This document shows, piece after piece, positions 6,944 through 15,335 of a DNA stretch of 64,000 nt. Position numbers and translations under genes: made by a program. How positions within the stretch are numbered: the first letter of the stretch is position 1; each line of letters begins with the position of its first letter. The notes beneath the pieces were generated by a model. That model had not been told where the DNA came from. It was given only the letters and a program-made list of their open reading frames with translations, and did not search any database. The stretch comes from JAISFI01 sp031553775 (GTDB lineage Bacteria > Bacteroidota > Bacteroidia > Bacteroidales > Azobacteroidaceae), in contig JAVBLA010000016.1 of the NCBI GenBank assembly GCA_031553775.1, forward strand, positions 124,001-188,000, in the 5' to 3' direction.

Positions 6944-8224
6944 ATGGAAATTGTAAAAATCGTAGGTAGAGAGATCTTGGATTCAAGGGGTAATCCCACC
7001 GTTGAAGTCGACGTACATTTGATGTCGGGTGTTATCGGTCGTGCTGCTGTTCCTTCCGGAGCATCTACAGGCGAAAACGAAGCGTTGGAGTTGCGCGATG
7101 GAGATAAAAAACGTTACCTGGGTAAAGGTGTTTTGAAAGCAGTGGAAAATGTCAATACAGTTATTGCTCCTGCTTTGATCGGAATGAGCGCTTTGGAACA
7201 ACGTGCCATCGACAACAAAATGATTGCCATGGATGGACCTAAAACCAAATCCAAATTGGGCGCCAATGCTATCCTGGGAGTCTCTTTAGCTGTGGCAAAA
7301 GCTGCTGCTATTTATCTGGATCAGCCTTTATACAGATATATCGGTGGAACAAATACTTTTGTATTACCGGTTCCCATGATGAATATTATCAACGGAGGTT
7401 CACACTCCGATGCCCCGATTGCTTTCCAGGAATTCATGATCCGTCCGGTAGGCGCTCCTTCTTTCAAAGAAGGTTTGAGAATGGGAGCAGAAGTATTCCA
7501 TGCTTTGAAAAAAGTATTGCACGATCGTGGTTTGAGTACCGCAGTAGGTGATGAAGGAGGTTTTGCTCCTGCATTGAATGGTACGGAAGATGCTTTGGAA
7601 TCTATCCTGAAAGCTATCGAGAATGCCGGATATAAACCCGGAAAAGATGTAATGATCGGTTTAGACTGTGCCGCTTCTGAATTCTTCAAAGACGGTATTT
7701 ACGATTATTCCAAATTTGAAGGCCCCAATGGAGCAAAACGTACATCTGCCCAACAAGCTGATTATCTGGCAGAGTTGGTAGCTAAATATCCGATCGATTC
7801 TATTGAAGACGGTATGAACGAAAACGACTGGGACGGTTGGAAAATGCTTACAGACAAAATAGGTAGCAAATGCCAGTTAGTAGGAGATGACTTGTTTGTA
7901 ACCAATGTTGAATACCTGAAAAAAGGTATTGAAATGGGTTGTGCCAACTCTATCCTGATCAAAGTAAATCAAATCGGTTCTTTGAGTGAAACGCTGGATG
8001 CTATCGAAATGGCTCACCGTGCAGGTTATACTTCAGTTACTTCTCACCGTTCAGGTGAAACTGAAGATGCTACTATTGCCGACATTGCCGTAGCAACAAA
8101 TTCAGGCCAGATCAAAACCGGCTCTTTGAGCCGTTCAGACCGTATGGCTAAATACAATCAATTACTCCGTATTGAAGAGGAACTGGGTAACCTGGCTGTT
8201 TATGGCTACAAGAAAGTGAAATAA
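6944..8224 (+). CDS. eno: Enolase (phosphopyruvate hydratase)
   Basis: 426 residues, the usual enolase length. Converts 2-phosphoglycerate to phosphoenolpyruvate in glycolysis, in the cytoplasm (or degradosome). Signatures: REILDSRGNPTVEVDV at the start, VPSGASTGENEALELRD mobile loop, VGDEGGFAP with the catalytic acid, metal ligands in GLDCAASEFF, SIEDGMNENDWDGW and VGDDLFVTN, the catalytic Lys in ILIKVNQIGSLSETL, and the SHRSGETEDATIADIAV signature. It is monocistronic, with its own -7 element and terminator. Confidence 0.98.
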   Translation: MEIVKIVGREILDSRGNPTVEVDVHLMSGVIGRAAVPSGASTGENEALELRDGDKKRYLGKGVLKAVENVNTVIAPALIGMSALEQRAIDNKMIAMDGPKTKSKLGANAILGVSLAVAKAAAIYLDQPLYRYIGGTNTFVLPVPMMNIINGGSHSDAPIAFQEFMIRPVGAPSFKEGLRMGAEVFHALKKVLHDRGLSTAVGDEGGFAPALNGTEDALESILKAIENAGYKPGKDVMIGLDCAASEFFKDGIYDYSKFEGPNGAKRTSAQQADYLAELVAKYPIDSIEDGMNENDWDGWKMLTDKIGSKCQLVGDDLFVTNVEYLKKGIEMGCANSILIKVNQIGSLSETLDAIEMAHRAGYTSVTSHRSGETEDATIADIAVATNSGQIKTGSLSRSDRMAKYNQLLRIEEELGNLAVYGYKKVK

Positions 8225-8244
8225 TACTTTTGAAATCAGATATG

Positions 8245-8274
8245 AAAGTCCCGGGAGAAATTTCGGGACTTTTG
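8245..8274 (+). terminator. Rho-independent terminator after eno
   Basis: AAAGTCCCG (8245-8253) pairs perfectly with CGGGACTTT (8264-8272), leading into a short T-rich tail. It lies in the 51-base gap between convergent eno and the ECF sigma gene and may act for both, though the minus-strand T-tract is weak. Confidence 0.75.
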
Positions 8275-8275
8275 T

Positions 8276-8875
8276 TTATAAAAGGTTCAAACTTTGTAAA
8301 ATGAGGAAAATGATCAGGTCTTCATTTTTGAAATTTTTCCTCAATATTTGCAGAGATTTATAAATATGCGTTTCTACTGTTCTGGGAGAGATTCCCATAA
8401 TATCTGCAATTTCTTTGGCTTTCATGCCATGAATGTAACTCAATTTGAAACATTTTTTTCCTTTTTCCGGAAGTAATTCGATGGCATTTTTTAATGCCTG
8501 AAAACGTTCTTCCCGGATCAGATTCTGAAAAACTTCATTTTCATCCGGCGAAAAATAATCTATCTTTTCCCGGACGATCTCAAACTGCGTTCTATAACCT
8601 TCTACGATTTGTTTGTGTTTGATCAGGTTCAACGATTTATTGTGAACCAGTTGGTATAAAAAAGAAACAATTGCCTGGCCGAAATCCAGTTCATCTTTTT
8701 TTGTCCACAGATCGACAAAAACATCCTGAACAATATCTTCGGCCTCATCCTGATCTACAAATTGTGTAGCATAATACATTAGACGAGGAAAGAAAAGTTT
8801 GAAAATTTTTTCAAAGTCTTCTTTGCTTCCCCCTTTTATTCCAGAAAACAGATCAGTTATTTCTTTGTTATTCAT
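8276..8875 (-). CDS. ECF-type RNA polymerase sigma-70 factor
   Basis: 199 residues. Region 2 is at the N-terminus (FFPRLMYYATQFVDQDEAEDIVQDVFVDLW) and region 4 at the C-terminus (LPEKGKKCFKLSYIHGMKAKEIADIMGISPRTVETHIYKSLQILRK), with no sigma 1.1 or region 3, as in ECF factors of the FecI/Bacteroidetes group. Its start is 144 bases from the start of a divergent FecR-type anti-sigma gene that leads a SusC/SusD operon, so it most likely activates that operon when glycan binding releases it. The divergent layout is less usual than a co-directional sigma/anti-sigma pair. The C-terminal residues (LIIFLILQSLNLL) are hydrophobic. Confidence 0.9.
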   Translation of the reverse strand: MNNKEITDLFSGIKGGSKEDFEKIFKLFFPRLMYYATQFVDQDEAEDIVQDVFVDLWTKKDELDFGQAIVSFLYQLVHNKSLNLIKHKQIVEGYRTQFEIVREKIDYFSPDENEVFQNLIREERFQALKNAIELLPEKGKKCFKLSYIHGMKAKEIADIMGISPRTVETHIYKSLQILRKNFKNEDLIIFLILQSLNLL

Positions 8876-8900
8876 TGCAATATACTGGAAATATAGTGTG

Positions 8901-8908
8901 CAAAGCTA
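8901..8908 (-). promoter_or_regulatory. -7 element for the ECF sigma gene
   Basis: On the minus strand this reads TAGCTTTG, an exact match to TAnnTTTG, 25 bases upstream of the sigma start and followed by CAC. It suggests that the ECF gene itself is read by the housekeeping sigma. Confidence 0.65.
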
Positions 8909-8957
8909 TATATTTTTTTATGTCTAAAAAAGAAAATGCAAAATTAAAATACTTTTT

Positions 8958-8986
8958 AACGGGGACACTACGTAGTTCCGTTTTTT
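8958..8986 (+). promoter_or_regulatory. Palindromic hairpin in the sigma/anti-sigma intergenic region
   Basis: A perfect 10-bp palindrome (ACTACGTAGT, 8967-8976) sits inside a larger imperfect stem, AACGG (8958-8962) with CCGTT (8978-8982), followed by a T-run (8981-8986). It lies 34 bases before the anti-sigma ATG. It could be the ECF target/operator region or a leader attenuator of the FecR-SusCD operon. No standard -7 element for the plus-strand operon is visible, consistent with a promoter read by the neighbouring ECF factor. Confidence 0.45.
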
Positions 8987-9019
8987 AAGATGTTCTATAT
9001 ATAAACAGAAAAACTATTG

Positions 9020-10039
9020 ATGAAAATGAATCCGGATATCATATTTAATTATCTTCAAAAGAAGTCGACTGAAGAAGAATATGTCCTCATTGAGCAATGG
9101 ATAAAGGATCCAGAGAATAAAAAATGGTTATTTGAAATGGAAGCTCTTTGGAACGAGTCTTCCCTGAAAAAATATGCCCACAAAGAATATCTTTATATTC
9201 AATGGCAAAAAACCTGGGATAAAATCAATACCGAGGAATCAGAACCGGTAAAAAGAAAATCCCTTTGGAATACCTATTTTTTCAGATATGCGGCAGCTGC
9301 CTGTGTGTTGATTGCAGTAATAGGCTATTATTTGATCGGAAAAACAGAGCATGAGGCAATATATTCCGATTATGCAGCAGCAGAAATAAGTATGACAGAT
9401 AGTGCACGGGTAATCGTATTACCTGACCAGTCGAAAGTTTGGTTGAACCGGGGTTCTACAATTCGATTGCTCAATGGGTTCGGAGAAAATGAAAGAAGAT
9501 TAACATTGGTAGGGGAGGCTTATTTTGAAGTGCATCCGGACTCCGCAAGGCCGTTTCGTGTACAAACAGATGCATTTACGGTAAAGGTACTGGGGACTTC
9601 ATTTAATGTGGAAGCTTATCCCAATGATGACATCATAGAAGCCTCTTTATTGGAAGGAAAAGTTGTGATTGAAGATTCCAATAACAGGGAATTATTGATG
9701 CTTGCCCCCGGACAAAAGGTTAAATCGGTTAAAGGAAGCCACCTGCTTAGTGTAAAAGAATCGGATGCAAATCTGGTATCTTCCTGGAGATATGGTTTTA
9801 TTTCTTTTGAAAATGCAACATTGAAAGAAGTTGTCTCCAAACTGGAAATGATCTATTCTGTTTCTATGGAAATAGATGCTTCTTCTTTGGACGAGGAGCG
9901 TACATATACTGGAGCTGTGATGAAAGAAGAACAGATAGAGCAGTTATTGGATCGTTTAGGAAAAGTGATGTCTTTTCAATTTAGATATGATAGAAATAAA
10001 CAAAAAATATTGATTTCACAAAGTCGGAATTCTGAATGA
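9020..10039 (+). CDS. FecR-family anti-sigma factor
   Basis: 339 residues from ATG 9020. A cytoplasmic N-terminal sigma-binding region (MNPDIIFNYLQKKSTEEEYVLIEQWI) is followed by a single membrane helix at about residues 90-107 (YAAAACVLIAVIGYYLIG), a periplasmic FecR domain (~120-220; LPDQSKVWLNRGSTIRL, LVGEAYFEVHPD, VKVLGTSFNVEAY), and a C-terminal DUF4974 domain (ISFENATLKEVVSKLEMIY). In this family the periplasmic part contacts the STN domain of the cognate SusC, and binding of a glycan frees the sigma factor. The gene precedes SusC by 63 bases; a 7-bp hairpin (GGAATTC/GAATTCC, 10026-10047) overlaps its stop. Confidence 0.92.
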   Translation: MKMNPDIIFNYLQKKSTEEEYVLIEQWIKDPENKKWLFEMEALWNESSLKKYAHKEYLYIQWQKTWDKINTEESEPVKRKSLWNTYFFRYAAAACVLIAVIGYYLIGKTEHEAIYSDYAAAEISMTDSARVIVLPDQSKVWLNRGSTIRLLNGFGENERRLTLVGEAYFEVHPDSARPFRVQTDAFTVKVLGTSFNVEAYPNDDIIEASLLEGKVVIEDSNNRELLMLAPGQKVKSVKGSHLLSVKESDANLVSSWRYGFISFENATLKEVVSKLEMIYSVSMEIDASSLDEERTYTGAVMKEEQIEQLLDRLGKVMSFQFRYDRNKQKILISQSRNSE

Positions 10040-10102
10040 TGAATTCCTGATTGTCAATACTGACCCTTACGCAGAGTTCTTATTCTAATTACTGAAATAT
10101 CA

Positions 10103-13100
10103 ATGAATAAATTAAAAATGTATGCTGTGAAAAACAAATTTCACTTGTTCGTCTTATTGCTTTTTTTGTCAGTTAGTAATTTTTCTCTTTGGGCACAAGA
10201 GCGCCTGGTTACTTTGAATATGAAAGATGTGACCCTGGTTAAAGTAATCGATGAGATAAAGAAGCAAACTACTTATCAGTTTTTTTATGAAGACAAGATT
10301 GCGCAAACACCTCTTGCTGTTGTTTCTGTGAAAGATGCAACTGTTAGTGAGGCATTGGAAAAAATACTGAAGGGAACGGGGATCACTTATTCCTTACATA
10401 AAAAGGTTTTTTATCTTGTTCCGGCAACCGAATCGGATAAAAACCCAAAGCAGGCACCCAGGAAGATATCGGGAAATGTAATTGATCTGCTGGGAGATCC
10501 TTTGATCGGAGTTAGTATCCAGGTGCCAGGTACATCTCATGGAACAGTAACAGATGTTGATGGAAATTTTTCGTTGAATGTAAACGAAGGCGATATCTTA
10601 AAGTTCTCCTATGTGGGGTATCAGGATGAAACGGTAACGGTGGAAGAGCAATCGGATGTCCGGATCGAAATGAAGGAAAGTGTCAATCAGATCAACGAAG
10701 TCGTAGTGACCGCTTTGGGTATTAAACGGGAGAAACGTCTGTTAGGTTATTCTATCCAGGAAATAAAATCGGATGAATTGAACCAGGCTGGCGCTTCTTC
10801 CGTTACCGGCGCTTTACAAGGAAAAGTGGCAGGTTTACAGATGAATGTCTCTCCTACCGGATTGAACGGATCGACAAAAATAACAATCCGTGGAAACAGT
10901 TCGTTAACGGATAATAACCAGCCTTTGTGGGTTGTAGACGGAATTCCATTTAATGATAATAGTAATTCCGGTGCTTCTTTATATGGAGGAGTTGACAGGG
11001 GAGGTGTATCATTCGACATCAATCCTGAAGATATAGAATCGATCTCTGTACTGAAAGGCCCGAATGCTGCAGCTCTCTATGGGTCGAGGGCCGCTAACGG
11101 GGTTATTCTGATCACTACGAAAAAGGGCACAAAGAATAGCGGCTTCGGAGCTGTCTATTCCGGATCGTTTACCTGGAGCGAGGTGGCATCTACCCTGGAT
11201 ATGCAGGATAAATACGGACAAGGTTCTCTGGGAATATATAATCCCGGATCACAATACAGTTTCGGACCCACACTCGACGGGCATACATATACAGCCTGGA
11301 CCGGAGAGGAAATGCCGTTTCAACATTATGGGAATAAGTTGGAAGATTTTTTTCGGACAGGTTTTTCTCAAAATCACAACGTTGCTATAGGGAACGTGAC
11401 AGAAAAATCAAATTACCGTCTTTCTTTCGGTTATCTGGGCAGCGAGGGAATTTTTCCCGGAGAATCGGTTAACCGGATCAATATAGACTTGAAGAGCGGT
11501 ATGGAGATCAACAAGTATCTGTCTTTGGACTCTAAATTATCCCTTTCCCGGACTAATGCTGAGAATCGTCCTTTGAACGGAATCAATGGAGAAATTTATC
11601 AATTACTGTATGTTCCGAATAATATCCGTTTGTCGGATCTAAAAGACCATTATGTAACGGAAGATGGCGGACAGATCAACTGGGTCGGTCCGAGGGTAGA
11701 ACTTTACAATCCTTATTATGTCAATTATCAATACAGCAATCAGGACGAGCGTTGGAGAAATTTCGGCTATTTTTCGATGAAGATGAATTTTACATCCTGG
11801 TTGTATGCCACCGCCAAGTATGGATTTGATTATTACAGAACCAGGATCGACGATATGAACCGGTCGGATGGTATGAAAATTCCCATTACCGACGATTCTT
11901 ATCTATCGAGAGAAGATAATTTTTTCGAACACAATATGGAATTTATCCTTTTCGGAAATCATACTTTACCTCAAAGCTTTCAACTTAATTACTCTGTCGG
12001 AGGCAATATCATGTATGGTAATTTCCGGGAACTTTCGGGTAAATCACAAAATATGACGACCAAAGGCTTATGGGATCATAACAGTGCTGCCAATCCTATT
12101 TCTGGGGGAGGAGTCAATGCTGTTGAACAGGATTTCTGGGAACGGAAAACTCGCTCTGTATTTGGAACCATGCAGGTGGCTTATGACGACTATCTGGCTT
12201 TAGATCTGACAGGCAGAGCCGATTGGTCATCTACATTGCCTCCAGCAAGTAATCCTTATATCTACCCATCCGTCAATCTGAGTTATGATTTTACTGCATG
12301 GATGAATAAGAAGAATCATCAAATTCCGGCATGGCTCACTTTTGCAAAAATGAGACTTTCGTATGCTCAGGCAGGAAAAGATACGGATCCATATAAAACG
12401 AAAGATTATGTGACTTATACACAGGAAAGTAGCGGACCTGTTGCTCATGTCCCGAAGATCAAAGCTAATCCGGATTTGAAGAGCGAGATGAAGACTTCTT
12501 ATGAAGCCGGTCTGGATCTGAAATTTTTCAGAAACAGGTTGGAATTTGATTTTACCGCTTACTATAGCGAAACGAAAAATCAAATTCTGGTGCAACCTTT
12601 ATCAGGAGGTTGGGATGGGAAGTATATCAATGCCGGTTTGGTTTCCAATCGTGGATTTGAATTGATGATCTATACAAAACCAGTCGTTACAAAAGATTTT
12701 GAATTCGGATTAGATATCAATCTTGCAAGGAATGTAACGATGGTAGATGAGTTGGCCGATGATGTCCCTTATATGAGTTTTAACTTCAAGAAAGATAATT
12801 TGTTGGTCGACGTAGGAGCCGAATCTGGAGGAAAACTCGGCGATATCTATGCGAACCGGGCCTTTTTGCGTGATAACCAGGGGAATGTAATTGTAAGGAA
12901 TGGTCTTCCGTTAATGTCGAATCAACGAACTAAAATAGGAAATATACAACCCGACTTATTAATGTCTGTCATCCCCTCATTTTCATATAAAAGAGTTTTC
13001 TTTACTACTTTATTCGATATGAAGTTTGGAGGTGACATTGTTTCTATGTCGGAATCCATTGCTACAGGCTTTGGAACAGCCAAGCGAACAGAAAATAGGG

Positions 13101-13468
13101 AGGATGTTGTTTTCCCGGGAGTGAATGAAGATGGAACACCTAATACTACACCGGTAAGCGCAGAAAAATACTACATGTCTATCGGTTCCAAAGAAGGTAT
13201 TGCGGAAGAATTTCTTTATGATGCTTCATATATCAGGATCAAAGAGATGTCGTTAGGTTATTCTTTTTCGTCCCGAATGCTCAAGAAAATGCCCTTTTCA
13301 TCCTTTAAACTATCGTTGGTAGCACGGAATCTTTGCTATCTCTTTACCCATACTCCAGGATCAAGTCCGGAAGGAGGCTTTGATACTACCATGTATTCAC
13401 AAGCCATTGACTTTACGGCAATACCGTATACGCGATCATTCGGTTTTTCTGTGAATGTAGGGTTTTGA
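10103..13468 (+). CDS. SusC/RagA-family TonB-dependent outer-membrane transporter with STN domain
   Basis: 1121 residues. Signal peptide at 1-31 (LFVLLLFLSVSNFSLWAQ), then an STN (secretin/TonB N-terminal) signalling domain at ~34-105, a carboxypeptidase-D-like beta-sandwich at ~114-198 (ISGNVIDLLGDPLIGVSI), the plug (INEVVVTALGIKREKRLLGYS, then GALQGKVAGLQ and LKGPNAAALYGSRAANGVILITTKKG), and a large beta-barrel ending in the aromatic SFGFSVNVGF. It imports oligosaccharides across the outer membrane with TonB energy and forms a complex with the SusD lipoprotein next to it. The STN domain is what couples such receptors to FecR/ECF pairs, matching the genes upstream. Confidence 0.95.
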   Translation: MNKLKMYAVKNKFHLFVLLLFLSVSNFSLWAQERLVTLNMKDVTLVKVIDEIKKQTTYQFFYEDKIAQTPLAVVSVKDATVSEALEKILKGTGITYSLHKKVFYLVPATESDKNPKQAPRKISGNVIDLLGDPLIGVSIQVPGTSHGTVTDVDGNFSLNVNEGDILKFSYVGYQDETVTVEEQSDVRIEMKESVNQINEVVVTALGIKREKRLLGYSIQEIKSDELNQAGASSVTGALQGKVAGLQMNVSPTGLNGSTKITIRGNSSLTDNNQPLWVVDGIPFNDNSNSGASLYGGVDRGGVSFDINPEDIESISVLKGPNAAALYGSRAANGVILITTKKGTKNSGFGAVYSGSFTWSEVASTLDMQDKYGQGSLGIYNPGSQYSFGPTLDGHTYTAWTGEEMPFQHYGNKLEDFFRTGFSQNHNVAIGNVTEKSNYRLSFGYLGSEGIFPGESVNRINIDLKSGMEINKYLSLDSKLSLSRTNAENRPLNGINGEIYQLLYVPNNIRLSDLKDHYVTEDGGQINWVGPRVELYNPYYVNYQYSNQDERWRNFGYFSMKMNFTSWLYATAKYGFDYYRTRIDDMNRSDGMKIPITDDSYLSREDNFFEHNMEFILFGNHTLPQSFQLNYSVGGNIMYGNFRELSGKSQNMTTKGLWDHNSAANPISGGGVNAVEQDFWERKTRSVFGTMQVAYDDYLALDLTGRADWSSTLPPASNPYIYPSVNLSYDFTAWMNKKNHQIPAWLTFAKMRLSYAQAGKDTDPYKTKDYVTYTQESSGPVAHVPKIKANPDLKSEMKTSYEAGLDLKFFRNRLEFDFTAYYSETKNQILVQPLSGGWDGKYINAGLVSNRGFELMIYTKPVVTKDFEFGLDINLARNVTMVDELADDVPYMSFNFKKDNLLVDVGAESGGKLGDIYANRAFLRDNQGNVIVRNGLPLMSNQRTKIGNIQPDLLMSVIPSFSYKRVFFTTLFDMKFGGDIVSMSESIATGFGTAKRTENREDVVFPGVNEDGTPNTTPVSAEKYYMSIGSKEGIAEEFLYDASYIRIKEMSLGYSFSSRMLKKMPFSSFKLSLVARNLCYLFTHTPGSSPEGGFDTTMYSQAIDFTAIPYTRSFGFSVNVGF

Positions 13469-13528
13469 AAGAAAATGCAAAAGATAAGAGAGTGAAAATA
13501 AAATGTAGACCAGTTAATTATTTGATAA

Positions 13529-15259
13529 ATGAAGAGGTATAAAAATTTGATATATAGTTTTTTGTGTTTTTTATTCTTATGCGTAATGTTTTCCTGTAAT
13601 GATGGATTTGAGGAAATGAATACTGATCCTTATTCTCCATTGTATATCGGAGATGGGGAGAGTTCTTCAGGTTCCGGTATCGATCTGAGTCCGGAGATTT
13701 CGGAAGATGAACTGACAAAACTGAAAGAGAATGAAACGACGAGTATTTCCTTTTTTAATACTTTTACTTATGAAGGGATGTATAATGACTATCAGCGCAC
13801 TACGAATGTGACTCATGATATTTATTCTGCTTATTTTGCCAATAACAATCCTATTTTTAATGAGCAGTCGCCCAGCTATGTTTATACAGAAGGCTGGTCC
13901 ATGTTGCGTTGGAACCATTTTTATCAGGATCGTTGTAAAGAATATTCCACTTTAGCCAAAACATTTTATTATGTGGATTATCCAAAATACATGAATGCCT
14001 TTTATATTACACGGATCTACCTGGCTTTTTTAGCTTCTGTGATGACAGATACCTATGGCGATATTCCTTTCTCTGTTTTCCTGCGGGCAGAAAAGACTCC
14101 AGAGAAACTTCCTTATGATACTCAGGAGGAAGTCTATGATATGATTTTCCGGGTATTGGAACAGTCTACGGACAGTATTGTTCCCGGAGCTTGCCCTTTC
14201 AAGTTCGATCAATCGACCGATAAATGCTATCAGGGTAATGAAGAAAAATGGTTAAGGTTTGCCAACTCCTTACGTCTTCGCCTGGCTTTGAGAATTTCCA
14301 ATATAGATCCGGACCGGGCGAAAAAAGAAGGAGAAGCCGCATTAAACCATATTGCAGGCCTGATGAGAGATGATGCGGATAATATGAAAACGATTCCGCG
14401 TTATTCTCCGATAGATCTTGGGGGTGATAATTCCGGAGGCGATGAGAATATCCATGCGCTTTGCAGTTTCAAATACCTGGATGTATGTATGTCGAAAGAT
14501 ATAGAACTGGCCTACCGGAATCAGAGCTCTGCATTTGATCCCCGGTGTGGTGTCTGCTGGTTTCGTCCCACGCCTATCGATGCCTTGAAAACTGGATTTG
14601 AATTCCCTTTTATGGAGTATAACGGTTGTGAGGTTGGTAATAACAATGTAAGTCGAAATTCAGAGGAGTATTCCGTATTAAAATGCAACGAATTTGAAGG
14701 AAAAATACTGAACAACGAGTACTGGTACGGATATAGCCGGGAATCGGTTTGGATGAGTTACGCTGAAAGTCGTTTTCTCCTGGCAGAAGCAAGTCTGCGC
14801 GGATGGTACGGAGCTCCCGGAACTCCACAGGCGTATTTTGAGCAGGGCATCAGAGCATCTATGCATTACTATAAAATCTCAGAATCAGATATTAATGATT
14901 ATATCAGCGGATTATCTATTTATCATTCGGGTACCAACCCTTTTGCAGGAGCGGACAAAGAAGCGATGTTAGAACAGATCATCAGCCAAAAATGGCTGGC
15001 TATTTTCCCTAACGGAACTGAAGGATGGGCTGAATTTCGCAGAACCGATTATCCGGCATTGAGAAATCACCTCAATAATCGTTCTTTCGATGTGCCTTTG
15101 GGTAAGTTCATCAAGCGACTACAGTATCCCACTTCGGAATTTGACTATAATTATGACAATATGCCCAAAAATGTAAACCAGGGAGTCCGTGTCTGGTGGG
15201 ATGTGTCTGATACGAACGATAATACGGGAACTCGTATGTCGCCGGATAATTTCAGATGA
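13529..15259 (+). CDS. SusD/RagB-family nutrient-binding outer-membrane lipoprotein
   Basis: 576 residues. The N-terminal signal ends in a lipobox with Cys23 (LCVMFSC, then NDGFEEMNTDPYSP), so the mature protein is a surface lipoprotein. The NTDPYSP opening, the ITRIYLAFLASVMTDTYGDIPFS segment and the helical TPR-like body with RFANSLRLRLALRIS are typical of the SusD-like group often annotated as nutrient-binding lipoproteins. It caps the SusC barrel 61 bases upstream and binds the substrate glycan. The downstream GH85 enzyme suggests an N-glycan ligand. Confidence 0.93.
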   Translation: MKRYKNLIYSFLCFLFLCVMFSCNDGFEEMNTDPYSPLYIGDGESSSGSGIDLSPEISEDELTKLKENETTSISFFNTFTYEGMYNDYQRTTNVTHDIYSAYFANNNPIFNEQSPSYVYTEGWSMLRWNHFYQDRCKEYSTLAKTFYYVDYPKYMNAFYITRIYLAFLASVMTDTYGDIPFSVFLRAEKTPEKLPYDTQEEVYDMIFRVLEQSTDSIVPGACPFKFDQSTDKCYQGNEEKWLRFANSLRLRLALRISNIDPDRAKKEGEAALNHIAGLMRDDADNMKTIPRYSPIDLGGDNSGGDENIHALCSFKYLDVCMSKDIELAYRNQSSAFDPRCGVCWFRPTPIDALKTGFEFPFMEYNGCEVGNNNVSRNSEEYSVLKCNEFEGKILNNEYWYGYSRESVWMSYAESRFLLAEASLRGWYGAPGTPQAYFEQGIRASMHYYKISESDINDYISGLSIYHSGTNPFAGADKEAMLEQIISQKWLAIFPNGTEGWAEFRRTDYPALRNHLNNRSFDVPLGKFIKRLQYPTSEFDYNYDNMPKNVNQGVRVWWDVSDTNDNTGTRMSPDNFR

Positions 15260-15335
15260 TTGATAGGAAAAGCCAAGAAGGCTTATCTAATAAATAAAAT
15301 TTACAGAGGTTATTAACTTATAAATTTAAAAGAAC

